A DNA stretch of 23,282 nucleotides from Sphaeroforma arctica JP610 (GCF_001186125.1 NW_014040538.1:113435-136716); one strand, 5' to 3'. Positions 1-10,180 are shown, counted from the first letter of the stretch. The notes: generated by a model from the letters alone, not told the origin. Numbers and translations: made by a program.

Positions 1-25
1 GTATATATATGCATGTATGCATGTA

Positions 26-56
<31 letters not shown>

Positions 57-178
57 TTGCATGTATGTTTGTATGTGTGTATGTATGTATGTTTGTATGT
101 GTGTATGTATGTATGTATATATATATATCCGTAAATTATATTATATACGAGTATATATATATATATATATATATATAA
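1..178. repeat. GTAT / TA microsatellite
   Basis: Runs of (GTAT)n, interrupted by GTTT and GTGT variants, pass into (TA)n tracts at about 112-128 and 151-176. The reading frames across it translate into Tyr/Val/Cys/Ile-only peptides, so they are repeat artefacts and not genes. The tract starts at the window edge and may extend further left. Confidence 0.95.
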
Positions 179-1215
179 ATGGCATATGGCATAGTCTGGT
201 AGTAAAAAAATAAGTGTAAATCACAGGATCGCAGACAGCAGAGCATTCGATCTAAGCACATCGAGTGTAGAAGTTAAGCTAGACTTATTTACTGTGAAGA
301 TAATTTATTCATTATGGGTAGAGCTGTTGATACTGTTAAGAGCGAACACTTCATGTCAACTGCTGGAATAGGAATAGAGAAGGAATGCTTACTTGTATGC
401 ACTGCAAGGCTGATTTTAATTTATCCAATGTGCAACATCTTTAGCTTTATCTTGTTAGTGATGCGTGTACATGCCCAGAGTCGGTCAAGCATAAGTAAAC
501 GTTGCAAATAGCTGAAAACGAAGACAAGAAACATGGTAAACGGGAATCTATTCCCGAGGCAAAGTTTCCTAAGTCAAAGACTATAGTTTTGTCTACTAAC
601 AGTCAGGATGTGACGGTAGGTGTGTACGCGCATGTACTAATGTACTTTTGTAAGTGTGTGTTGTGTCAGTGTCACTGTGAGTGTGTTTAGACGTGTGACT
701 GTCTGTGACTCTGTAAGTGTCTGTAACACAGACGTAGTCGCCAACCAGAGTCTTATGAATTCGTGGCCGAAAAAAATCAATTGGGTGCGTTGTACGTTTA
801 TCGCATAAATATTATTTTTTTAAACGTAGAACGTTGAACGTATAACTGAGCATAGCTTAGCGTAATGAGGCCTGTCTCAACTTTCTCACGCCTCACGCCT
901 GTAGTTCGTTTGTTTAAACATACAAGAGAGAGGAAGGGTTGATTGGTGTTTACTCCAAGATATCATTGATAGTAACCCTTTTTCTTTGGATCAATAATAA
1001 GAATTTTATCTACAGTACTTACTGATTGTACTCCTTTAAAAACAAATAGCTGCTTTGTAGATTTTTTTTTGTCGTTTTTCCCATTCATTCTTATTCCACC
1101 CCCTACGGCGACCGGTCTACCGGCCCTCTAAACCTCTTTTTTTTTAAATAGCTTGTTGCGTCACAAATTGATTTGTTTTTGTTGTTTTTTTAAAACAAAA
1201 TATATATATGTACAC
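179..1215. other. Intergenic stretch, no gene recognised
   Basis: Only short open frames of about 60-65 codons occur here (for example at 314-511 and 502-690), without recognisable motifs or coding-like composition. A TG-rich patch lies near 640-730 and poly-T runs near 1060-1190. I see no RNA gene or regulatory element that I can support. Confidence 0.6.
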
Positions 1216-1220
1216 ATATG

Positions 1221-2316
1221 GTGCAATCGCCTTTAAGAGATTTCTTCAACCCTGATTTTGAAGGTGAATTAATTTGAATTTGGAAAAACGGTTTTCAAGG
1301 TGGTGATCGGCCTGATGTGAGGAAGGCAAAACTACAATAAAAAAATCGGCCAAAGTCAATGTGGTCAATATGGTGACCTGGACCGGCCATTATGGGCTGT
1401 TGATTCGGCCAATATTCTTACAAACCATATCCACAAGTTTGTATGAATATTTCAAAATGAGTTTTAGATGAATGAGGATAGTAGAGGTGCGTATGTATAT
1501 CATTTTTATTTATTCCTTACTAGCTATCTCAGCTGAAACAACTTCATACACATTCTCAGGAACACGACGGTGCGAAGTATACTTTTCTTCGCAAACTCTG
1601 CTAATTGTAGAGCCAACCCTTTGTCATAGCAATACAAATACCTGTAAGACCCTCGTACAAAGCGTCTTATAGTGGCTAACTTAAAACTTATAACCTTACC
1701 CTTTGGCAACTTCGGTCTTACCTCAGCCTCTGCTAAAACCTCAACAACTTGACATCGACGTGCATCACTGTCTGCATTCTTGATGGCGTCTACATCGCTG
1801 TCACTGGTTGCTTCTGTCTCTACATACTCCTCGTCTTGTATGACAGGACGGAATCGAATGTCAGGACCACGCAGTGAATGTCTCGTATCCCTGCCCCCGC
1901 TTAAATGCTTGGACTTTTGCGGTGACATATGTGTGTATACTACAAGCTGGTATAAATTGTACTATTGATACTACTACTAGGACTCACAGACATTGTTTGC
2001 ACACTTTTAGACCAGAACGAAAAGTATTTTCATACTTCTGCCACTTCGACCGACCTTAGAGATGGCGCGGCATGTCGAAATCTGGCCTTAAAAGTACGAA
2101 ATTCGGACTGCAGGTGGGTGTTCTAGGGACAGCGACCAAATTTGTCAGGGTCGAGTCAAGAAATATGGGCATGTCAAAAAATCTGTCCGGGTTTTTTTCT
2201 TTCCTAATTGTTCTAAGCAATTTCCGCTATTAAAATCAGAATTTGGTCGTATTGCGAATTCCACACCCTGGCAAAGTAGTGGTGGTCTCCGACCCTATTT
2301 TTTAAGGCGATTGCAC
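1221..2316 (-). mobile_element. Inverted-repeat element, copy 1 (about 1.1 kb)
   Basis: The ends are perfect 13-bp inverted repeats: GTGCAATCGCCTT at 1221-1233 and its reverse complement at 2304-2316. The interior aligns in the same order with copy 2 (about 3778-4827). Shared blocks include ATGGTGC..TCGCCTTT at the left end, an AGGAAG.CAAAACT block (1320 against 3930), a TGACCTG..CGGCCATTATG block (about 1373 against 3983), the minus-strand coding block at 1800-1930, an AGGCCAG..TCGAC.TGCCG.GCCAT block (about 2062-2085), and a CTAAGCA..AAATC block near 2214-2245. Strand is given for the coding sequence. No target-site duplication was clear. Inverted ends plus an internal gene suggest a DNA transposon or a derivative of one, but the ORF matches no transposase I know, so the class is open. 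Confidence 0.65.
1510..2172 (-). pseudogene. Unknown protein of the inverted-repeat element (copy 1), decayed
   Basis: Family not recognised. The longest open part runs from an ATG at 1926-1928 down to about 1610. It begins MSPQKSKHLSGGRDTRHSLRG and continues with an acidic Ser/Asp patch and an LPKGK motif. From about 1610 a neighbouring frame reads more naturally and ends at a TAA at 1510-1512, overlapping AATAAATAAA at 1505-1514, a good poly(A) signal. Upstream, a 39-codon frame from an ATG at 2170-2172 contains SPNFVLLRPDFDMPRH, followed in another frame by QKYENTFRSGLKVCKQC with a C-X2-C pair. Each of these pieces has a counterpart at the protein level in copy 2, in the same order, so the ancestral product was probably over 200 residues long. 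At least two frameshifts or stops separate the pieces, unless an intron explains one of them. Role unknown. Confidence 0.5.
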
Positions 2317-3190
2317 ATAGCCTTCTGAAAATTAGACAGATTGCACCGGTACAATTTTTACAAGGTTATGGATTGCACCATATACATATTCTTCGTGTAA
2401 ATATACAATACTCGCTGACTCTCCCTTTCTCTCTCTCTCAGAGAGTGTGGCACTGTGGTCTGTGCACCCTCTGTGGACGGTGGCGTGCCAACTGCCATTT
2501 CTATACAAAATAAATGTAATTTTGACCCAAAATTTGTACAGCGAGATCGGCAATGTAGAGCTATAAATAGCCGTCGAGAAGAAAAATCGGCCAGAGAAAG
2601 ACAGCCAGTCGCAGATGGCAGATAGCCTGCCAGCCTGCCAGGCAGTGTGCCCCGCCAGTGTTACAGTGAAGTGACTTGGGAAATTGGACTAATTATGACT
2701 CATCAGATTGACTATATTTGCATGGGGTTTTTTTAAATATAAAATAGGTGTAAAAAAAGTTTTGTTTTGTAAAAATAACCTAAAAAATAGATACTCAATA
2801 TAATCGCTGTCTAAAAATATTTACATAAATAGCTCTCGCTCTAAATACTTTAAAAAGTATAGTGTAATAGTGAAGGAAAAACGAAGTCACTCGGGTTTTC
2901 GAAATTGGAAAGGGCTTCTTTGATATTTTAGGACTGGTGCATTTATCACTCCATTTCGGTTCGTTTTCGATTTATACGTTTCGATAAGTAAACCGTTTTT
3001 TTAAATTAAACGTTTTCTAAAGAACTCGTCTATATGTCGGTATAAAACTCTCATGCAAACGAATTGCTGAGCCAAAAAAAAGAAAGCCGTTTTTTAACAT
3101 AAAATATAATAAATACCGGAAATTAGAGGTGACCAGGGCAATTTTTACTGTACTTGAGATTTAGGACGGGACAGGTCAAAGTTTTTATTT
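2317..3190. other. Intergenic stretch with GATTGCAC iterations
   Basis: No gene is supported. The octamer GATTGCAC, part of the inverted end of the neighbouring element, occurs at 2309, 2339 and 2371 at roughly 30-bp spacing. The copy at 2371-2383 (GATTGCACCATAT) is itself a perfect inverted match to 1216-1228. Around 2600-2650 there is a short CAGCCTGC(CA) iteration. The remainder is AT-rich with poly-T/poly-A runs. Confidence 0.55.
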
Positions 3191-3197
3191 ATGCCCG

Positions 3198-3521
3198 ACC
3201 GCCCTCCTCTGAGTCTTCACTCCTCTCTCTCTTCTCTCTCTCTCTCTCTCTCTACTCTCTCACACACACCCACAGTCACAGAGGAAAAAAGAGACTCATC
3301 AGAGTCCTCAGAGTCTCAGAGTCTCAGTCTCAGTCTCTCTCTCTGTCTCTCTCTGTCTCTCTCTATCTCTATCTGTCTCTCTGTGTCTCTCTCTGTCTCT
3401 CTCTTCTGACTCTCTCTGTCTCTCTCTTCTGTCTCTCTCTGTCTCTCTCTTCTGTCTCTCTCTTCTGTCTCTCTCCGTCTCTGTCTCTCGCTGTCTCTCT
3501 GTCTCTCTCTGTCTCTTCCAA
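3198..3521. repeat. CT / CTGT microsatellite
   Basis: A polypyrimidine tract dominated by CTCTCT and CTGTCTCT, with a GAGTCTCA-type interruption at about 3290-3345. Plus-strand open frames through it give only Ser/Leu-rich low-complexity peptides and are not treated as genes. Such tracts are often variable in length and can be collapsed in assemblies. Confidence 0.95.
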
Positions 3522-3777
3522 GTAGTTACTACTGTAGCGACTGTACAATGTACATAATGCTACGATTAATTGACTATGACTATCTACATCTCATAATGAT
3601 CGATACCTTTTGAGAGTAAAGTACTAAAGAGTAAAGAATCAGTTGATTTTGAGAGCTGCACTCTCTCTGAGAAAGAGTCCTATTGTCCTACTGAGTCGTA
3701 GAGACTAGAGAGTAGCAGCAGAGAGAGACTTCGGAAGTAAGGTGGCTGACTCATGCATCATATACTGTAATGCGTGC
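3522..3777. other. Short spacer before copy 2
   Basis: It contains no gene and no clear repeat beyond short GAGAGA-type runs that continue the composition of the adjacent CT tract on the opposite strand. It ends at the ATGGTGCCGTCGCCTTT sequence taken as the left end of copy 2. Confidence 0.5.
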
Positions 3778-4827
3778 ATGGTGCCGTCGCCTTTTTCTTA
3801 AAATAAAAAAGAAATTCCACTAAAACTAATATAAAAAATTCAGTCGATTTTTAAAAATACACGCGTTGAAAAAAATCGTTGGATCGCACACTCGCACAGG
3901 GGTATGTATGTATTTGTCAAAAAAAAAATAGGAAGCCAAAACTGCATAGTAAAAATTCTGCCATTTTTGAAGTGGTTATATTGTGACCTGTGGCGGCCAT
4001 TATGAGGACCTGAGGGCTGTGGCGGCCATTATGGGGATTGGGGACCTACTAGGGCGTCCATTGTTATCCCCGGCCATGCCCACTTGTTTTTAATCTTTTA
4101 GAAGGCTATGACATATTTTTGTTGGATTTGCCGTACCTTCGCTCTTTTGCGCCTCTGTGTTCTTTCTGCTGTCCCGACATATTTCCCAGGAAGTCTCTTC
4201 ATTATACTCATACCCTTTGGCATCTGTGTACACTCCTTAGCTGCCTTTATCCCCACCTTAACACGTACCTTCTGTACTGTACATCACCGATATCGTCGTC
4301 GTTAAGATCACTATCGCTAAAACTTGACGAGGTACATAAGTTTCTGCCTGCGCGACTGGTCGAAACTGATTGCCATACCCACGCAGAGAGTGCCTCTTGT
4401 CCCTCCCACCACTCAGATGCTTAGCCTTCTCTGGTGGCATATTTAACAATACTTCATAGGCATATGTATACGGACGTGATCAGTACTAAATACCTGTGAC
4501 TGCCACAAACATTCAATACATTTTAGGCTTGAGGGAACAACAACTTCAAACTTCTGACACATGGACTGATCTTATTATGGCTCGGCACGTCGATTGCTGG
4601 CCTCAAAAATCCAAAATTTGTGCTGGAAGTGTCTTCTTTTTTTTCTTCAAGTTTTATCGTGAAGGGCATTTTTTTTTGGATTTTGTCAGAATCGGGTCTC
4701 GAACCAAATACAATTCCCAAAATGTGCACGGGATTTTCTAGCTTAGGTCTTGCTAAGCATTTTCTGAAATCGGATCTGAAATTTGATGCTCCACTCCCTC
4801 TGGAAGAAGGGGTATTTTAGAGCAACA
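3778..4827 (-). mobile_element. Inverted-repeat element, copy 2 (diverged)
   Basis: The left end, ATGGTGCCGTCGCCTTT at 3778-3794, matches 15 of 17 bases of copy 1 at 1218-1234. Homology continues in the same order through the CGGCCATTATG block, the minus-strand coding block (4330-4449), the AGGCCAG..TCGAC.TGCCG.GCCAT block (4578-4605) and the CTAAGCA..AAATC block (about 4752-4780). The right end is degraded near 4810-4827, so a matching inverted end is not visible. A 17-bp internal duplication of CTGTGGCGGCCATTATG lies at 3988-4004 and 4017-4033. The two copies lie in the same orientation, with starts about 2.56 kb apart, and are strongly diverged, which suggests old independent insertions or an old segmental duplication. 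Confidence 0.6.
4098..4729 (-). pseudogene. Unknown protein of the inverted-repeat element (copy 2), decayed
   Basis: Family not recognised. A frame from 4729 contains STNFGFLRPAIDVPSH, the counterpart of SPNFVLLRPDFDMPRH in copy 1. A second frame then reads CQKFEVVVPSSLKCIECL, a C-X2-C counterpart of copy 1. A third starts with MPPEKAKHLSGGRDKRHSLRG near 4440 and continues to a frameshift at about 4330. Further pieces in other frames read SFSDSDLNDDD and QMPKGMSIMKRLPGK, matching the acidic patch and the LPKGK region of copy 1. A TAA at 4098-4100 closes the last piece, which is rich in Arg/Lys. Several frameshifts make this copy non-functional as a single ORF. The strong protein-level match despite many silent differences shows that the region was translated in an ancestor. 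Confidence 0.5.
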
Positions 4828-6387
4828 TTTTTTTTCCCAGTCACCCTGACCCAGTGTAGACGCAGGAAGAGAAATACTATATTTTTTTAAACAAAAGTGT
4901 AGCGAAGTATTTATATATGCACGAGTAGTTGCTTCTATTGGAGATTTGGAATTGGAGGTTCTACACATTGTTTTATTGTAATTTTGTAACCGGTTTTATA
5001 ATTTATTCATCAATGGACAATGAATGCGCGATGCAGAATATGTATCTTAAAAAATACCGAATATTATCCGATAATCGGTGTTCCTGAAAAACAGAAAAAC
5101 TACAGTTTTCTTTTTATAAAAAAAATCAATGGCTTCAATAAGTTCAATTGTGGCTCCAGAAAAATTAAACTTTATTGGAGTAACCCATAAAGATAATTTG
5201 AGATGTTCTCGTTTGATTTTTGTTTGTCCTCATCGAACAAGCGAGGTTAAACTCACTTTAAAGGTGGCTTAAACATAGATGGAGTCTATAATACATCCAA
5301 TAGTAATTTATCAATGTTTCTCTACTACTTTAATTTTCATCTTCATACTCAAACAACTCAAAAAAAAAATAGTGTACCGGTGTACCCGAGTCTGGACTCT
5401 GGACTCTGGAGTCTAAAGTTTGACTGCCCATAGCCCACGCTCCACCGCCTGGGACTAGTCTGTAAATAGTAACTCGCGTTTCTGTCACGACTCGCGACTC
5501 GCGGGTTCGCGACTTGTTTGACTGTTTGTGACTGTGTGGTCTATGAGATATGTTGTGAAGTTCGAACAGAATGAAAGTATGTACTTTGACTCTCGCAGAT
5601 AGTTTTAAATTATTTCAACTATTTTTAAAAATAAAGAGCCAAAAAAACAATATATGTACGAACATGCGTTATAAAAATTGAATCAGTTTTAAACACGCAC
5701 AACAGAAGCAAGTTCACGGCAATATCGTGTGACAAGAAAGAGAAACTCGCATCATGCTATCAAAATACAATTTCAAATTGATCGTATAGAACACAAGTAA
5801 GAGACTATCGAAAGCCGAAACTCAATTAACCGAACCCAGCTTAGGACGATATACGGTAAGGGTCATGCGGTGGTGCGCGATTATCGGTGTGTGATTGATT
5901 ATAAACTTTCGAATGGTCGTTCTAATTATCTGTATTGTTTATGCTGCTATGGCGAACCAGGCAGCATGTGTACATAATACCTTGCTTTTGTGTATACTGT
6001 TTACATGTCGTTATTCATTTACGATGATAAATTCGAGATCATGATGAAATGTGTACCGCCAGTCAATATGAGTAGTCAATTTATCTGGTATATATCTATA
6101 TCTGTTTTTACCGCTCATGATTATTTCGAGCACTGCAGAATCGGTCTACGTACGCTTAGACCACTGATTGTACGAACTCGTAAATTTAAAGTGTAACAGG
6201 TTGCTCGTCGACGCACATACAGAACCTCGCTTGATTGATTTTGTGAGATAGCAGTCTCGGTTGATATTCTACTATTTACTTCAAAATTGCCACACAATAC
6301 AAGTTGCAGAAAAATTAAAGACACATTAGACTCAATTTTAAGGAATATACATTTACAGGAGTGGCATCACAACTACTGAAGGGCGCT
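4828..6387. other. Intergenic / upstream region of the zinc-finger gene
   Basis: No coding gene is supported. There are small local repeats, for example CTGGACT three times near 5391-5415 and ACTCGCG repeats near 5471-5505. Just before the zinc-finger gene, ATTTACAG at 6351-6358 would be a plausible 3' splice acceptor, and the frame of the ATG at 6388 is open upstream to 6319. A 5'UTR intron, or a coding exon further upstream, therefore cannot be excluded. Core promoter elements were not identified. Confidence 0.45.
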
Positions 6388-9300
6388 ATGCAGCAGAACC
6401 AGCAACATCGGAGTGTGAACTCCAATACTAAGCAATACAATCAGAACACGGGTAAGCCGAAGCAAGTTTGTGACTAATGATCGATTCAAGATGGTTGTGG
6501 CTACTGTCGAACCTTTGTGGCACTGTAGTTTTCTGTTGTTGTAGACGAGTTCTTTTTATATTTCGGTTCTTTTTCCTTTTGAGACACTTTCTGACATTTA
6601 CTAATTTCGCCGTTTTTTTTTCATTAGCAAGGAATATAGGAGACGAATGCTCGTCTGACTCTCCTGGTTCGCTTGAGTTAGCTGATAATTCTAGCTTCGA
6701 TTCTAACTCAGAAAATGCCACAGAGTCTATACGGAAAATAGGTTCAAGATCTGAGAAGGACATTAGAGGTACGGACGCGACAGTGGATCAAAGACAAAAT
6801 GAAACAACTGCAGGTAGAAACAGTTTGATTGGGGGCCAAAGAGCTGACATGCAACAGGGGCGGAAGGGTATGGGTGATCTCACTGAGGCGCTGCATAGTT
6901 ATTTCAAAACAGATAGTTCGAATGACTGTCAAACTCTGAGTGGATTGAATCACGACAAGGAGAGTAGTAGCCCGACTGATTTTGGCAGTAATACCACGCG
7001 TTCCGAGATAGGGAGTCAGGGCGCGTCCGCCACTGCGGCAGAACAGAGAATCGGTCGTTCAGCGAGCACAGGGACGGAGGGTACTGTGATATCCCATAGG
7101 TGCGAGACTGGGTCGAAAACCCCTGAGGATACACAGGCTGGAAGGACGATGTTCAGTCAAGATGGGGATTACACGGGTAGTTTCGTCAGTGAGAAGCAAT
7201 ATATGAAACGTATCAAAAGTGAAGACGAGGAAAGCACCGCAGTCTGCAATGATGGTGTCAATAATCCTAGTGAGCATACCAATGTGAATGATATCACCGC
7301 GAACAGTGCCAATGGTCTGAAATTCGGCAGTAAATTTGACGAGAAGGACAGTTTGTCTTTCAGCGGCAGTGTAGCGGGGAGTTCTGCCAGCAAGCTGTCA
7401 CGTCGAAGGCGCAAGGCGGCTGAGTTAAAACGTGCCTATTTTTGCAAGTACGATAGGTGCGGGAAGACGTACGCGAGTAATCACGCGAGAAATTTACACT
7501 ATCGACTGAAGCACGCGAGAGGCAATAGTGTGTTCTGCGATCTCGCAAAATCGCCTGTAGCCACCATTCCTGCGATACCCACGGGTGATCGCAGCCATCT
7601 CCTGCATACCGCACCAAAGAAGCATATTCCAGTACAACCCCGTCCGATAGCTATGAGACCCACTGTGAATGGTGGTGCTAAGCTAGTACCACGTGCGGTA
7701 CAGTACTTAAGAATACAAAATGGTGTGCCCATACCTGTAGCTGTGTCAATGCCTATGGCTTCCGCCGTCACAGTGCCATCGCAACTAATGATTCTTCAGC
7801 AAGACGGAAGCACTCTTGTGAGATGCGTGGAGGGAGCCATCAACCAAGGCGCTTCTAATTACGTCAGCAACATTCAAAGTTCAGTCCTTTCGCAGTTGAA
7901 ATCACAAGTTCTGAAGAACGAATCTCAGGAAGAGTACACATCCTGTGGATTCACTAACCACAGACAAATGCCAGGCGAAGATGTTAATCACTCTTCCGAC
8001 CACACCCGTCGACAGATTCATGGCGAGCATGTTCGCACTATGATGCAGCAAACTGAGGCCCAGCAGTCGCACCATCCTTGTGTTCATTCCGAAGTGCCAA
8101 AGGACATGCATGTGCGTCAGAGAAAAGGGTCGAAGAAGAGGAAAAATAATACTGATCGCGGGGATGTTCCTGTGGTTTTGTCCACGCCGACGCCATCAGC
8201 GCCTATTGCACCAATTAATGGGGATGGATTGGTGAATGTGAACACGAACTACAGCACTATTCCATCGCCTGGCACCAACTTGCCACCAATTAATGGGGAT
8301 GGATTGGTGAATGTGAACACGAACTACAGCACTATTCCATCGCCTGGCACCAACTTGCCACCAATAAATGGGGATGGATTGGTGAATGTGAACACGAACT
8401 ATAATTCCATACCACCGCCTGGTGCCAACTTCATCACACCGATGCAACACCACAACCCACAAGAGTGTCCTAGTCAGGTACAGGGCTGGGCGCAGCAACA
8501 GCAGCAACAGTCGATCAATGCGCGTGTGCAAAACATAGTGAAAAGATCGATTTGTTCGTGCAATCATCAGCGACAAGACCAGGATTTCCTTACTCAGGAA
8601 TATGATCGTGGAGGTGGTAGTCCACATTATGAGGTCTTCAACCCCACTTGCAGCGAACAACAGCAGCCTACGCTCAATCACAGGCTCATGGAGGGACGTT
8701 CGCAACGACAGGACTGGGTATCCATTTCACCTACGTCGTCCACCCAAGGGTCGCCAGACGTGGCATATTTATATGGATCAGATGAGAAAGTACCACACGT
8801 GCATTTTCAATCGAGGGATGAGAATATGGGCAACTACCAACCACTCGAACCTACCGTGTACGGTAACACAAACGAGGGTGAATGCAGGCGGAGCACGGGC
8901 GGGCGTCGCCAATCTCCCTGCAATTATCCATACGTTACCGTACAGAACGCTGGACAGACTGTAAGAGATGATTTCGAGCGGCCAACACGAAACATGCGGT
9001 ACAATGGGATGTGCCAAGCGAGCAACGGTCGCGATCTCCGTAACGATACACAGAATCGGCAGACTCACTCCGCACAGCGACAATGCCAAAACCAGCAGCC
9101 GCAGGTAGTACAGATGCAAATGAGTACTTCGCCGTGCAATACTAGAGTTCAAGGTCAACAATGGCCTCAGCACGAATCAGTTTATGTTTGCAATAATCAC
9201 CATCTGAACCCGACGGTGAGAAACCAGGAGCCGCAAGAGACCATGTATCACAATCAACACGTGTCAAACGCTCAGCATTTACCAGTTTACGCTAGCAACA

Positions 9301-9839
9301 ATCATCACGGAAGTACAATGGTGATAGATCAGGAGCCACATGATGAAATGTATTCTAATCAACAGGGGTATATAACTAACACGCAGCAGGAAGAAGTTTA
9401 CATGGGCAATAATCAATATGAAAATTCGGAGGTGAGGAATCAACAACAGCAGGAAGTAATACCTTCAAAGCATTATCATCATAACCATATATCCAAGAGG
9501 GATCGAAAGCACACACGGTCGAAGAAGAAACTTTTTTCCACTTCCGACGGCATCGGCGGTTGCGATCACCGCGGGTCTGTGCCGCAGAATCGTCAATATC
9601 ATCAAACACATCTGCAATATCAATATAATCAGCAGTATCCAAGCCAACAGCCTCAGCCTACCCAGGTGCAAGGGATGGCGCAATCAAGCGATTCTAGCGC
9701 TCAAGACCAACAGTGGACTCAGCAGCAACAGTACCGCATGAGTAACATGTACTCTACAAACCCGCCGATGAACAACGGCCCTCAGAATAGTATGCATTCG
9801 AACCGGCATTCACGAGAGACGCATCGAGTTGTAACATGA
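6388..9839 (+). CDS. Single C2H2 zinc-finger protein, Gln/Asn/His-rich (spliced, 1091 aa)
   Basis: Proposed as join(6388..6451, 6628..9839). Exon 1 encodes MQQNQQHRSVNSNTKQYNQNT plus one base. It joins in phase to exon 2 (a split GCA Ala codon) and runs to TGA at 9837-9839. Residues about 23-270 are acidic and Ser/Thr/Gly-rich. RRRR at 280-283 begins a basic stretch next to one classical zinc finger, C294-X4-C299-X12-H312-X4-H317. Further basic clusters lie near 518-530 and 978-989. Three 25-residue tandem repeats occupy 550-624. The C-terminal half is rich in Gln, Asn and His, including a six-Gln run, and has three degenerate repeats starting VY. The layout suggests a nuclear DNA-binding regulator with low-complexity activation regions; the target is unknown. 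The finger resembles generic C2H2 fingers and gives no ortholog. Gln is encoded only by CAA/CAG and there is no internal stop. It is the only intact host gene in the window. An additional upstream exon is possible. Confidence 0.85.
6452..6627 (+). other. GT-AG intron of the zinc-finger gene (176 bp)
   Basis: The donor is G|GTAAGC at 6452. The branch point is TACTAAT at 6599-6605, with the branch A about 23 bases before the acceptor. A poly-T tract leads into TTTCATTAG, ending at 6627. Removing it restores phase exactly. Reading through it instead gives an ATG at 6477 and an implausible stretch rich in Phe/Leu/Cys before the Ser-rich domain. Confidence 0.85.
8211..8435 (+). repeat. Three 75-bp tandem repeats inside the zinc-finger gene
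   Basis: Units start at 8211, 8286 and 8361. The first two are identical over all 75 bases. The third is identical at its start apart from one base and diverges after AACACGAACTA. Each unit encodes 25 residues beginning PINGDGLVNVNTNY. The period is a multiple of three, so copy number can change without a frameshift. Confidence 0.97.
9180..9485 (+). repeat. Three degenerate 35-37-residue repeats in the C-terminal part
   Basis: Units start at 9180, 9285 and 9396. They share VY..NN(H/Q)(H/Y) near the start, then (R/D)(N/Q)Q or DQEP in the middle, and in the first two a MY.NQ motif. DNA identity is low, so this is an old protein-level duplication, unlike the young 75-bp repeats upstream. Confidence 0.7.
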
Positions 9840-10180
9840 CTATGTACACCTCGTCTTGTCCAGGAGGCGGATACTTGCGACAATGATAACGACTTAATAT
9901 AATGGTGCTGCATCTTCATGCAATGATGCTGGTGGCATTCCTAGTCGTGCTAGTAATATCGACTACAATTGTTTCGATCATAACATGATTGCGCAAGTAC
10001 GACAATGGTATTCTGATTCGTACAACAATCTTTGCATTTCGATAGTGACAGAGAATTTTGAACGCCGACTTAAGTCCCATCAGCAAGGTACAGATTAAAT
10101 CAGCATCCTTTTTATATCATAGACGAGTTCACAAGTTTTAAAGTCTTTCAATTCAGTCATAGGTATTAATTAAGAACATT
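9840..10180 (+). other. Likely 3' flank / 3'UTR of the zinc-finger gene
   Basis: There is no open frame of note and no canonical AATAAA that I can see. The stretch lies between the TGA stop and the start of the AT satellite. The transcript end is not determined. Confidence 0.4.

Noticed and set aside
3154-3525. 123-codon Ser/Leu frame
   Set aside because: Pure translation of the CT microsatellite.
5990-6196. 68-codon frame upstream of the zinc-finger gene as a coding exon
   Set aside because: There is no motif, composition resembles neighbouring non-coding DNA, and I saw no splice site linking it to 6388.
6477-6629. N-terminal extension of the zinc-finger frame from ATG 6477 (hydrophobic, possible signal peptide)
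   Set aside because: It lies inside a well-supported GT-AG intron with a TACTAAT branch point and poly-T tract. Splicing in phase gives a more coherent protein.
8196-8705. 169-codon minus-strand frame opposite the zinc-finger gene
   Set aside because: It is a shadow of the 75-bp repeats and Gln-rich coding sequence on the plus strand. It has no motif, and its repeats follow the plus-strand gene.
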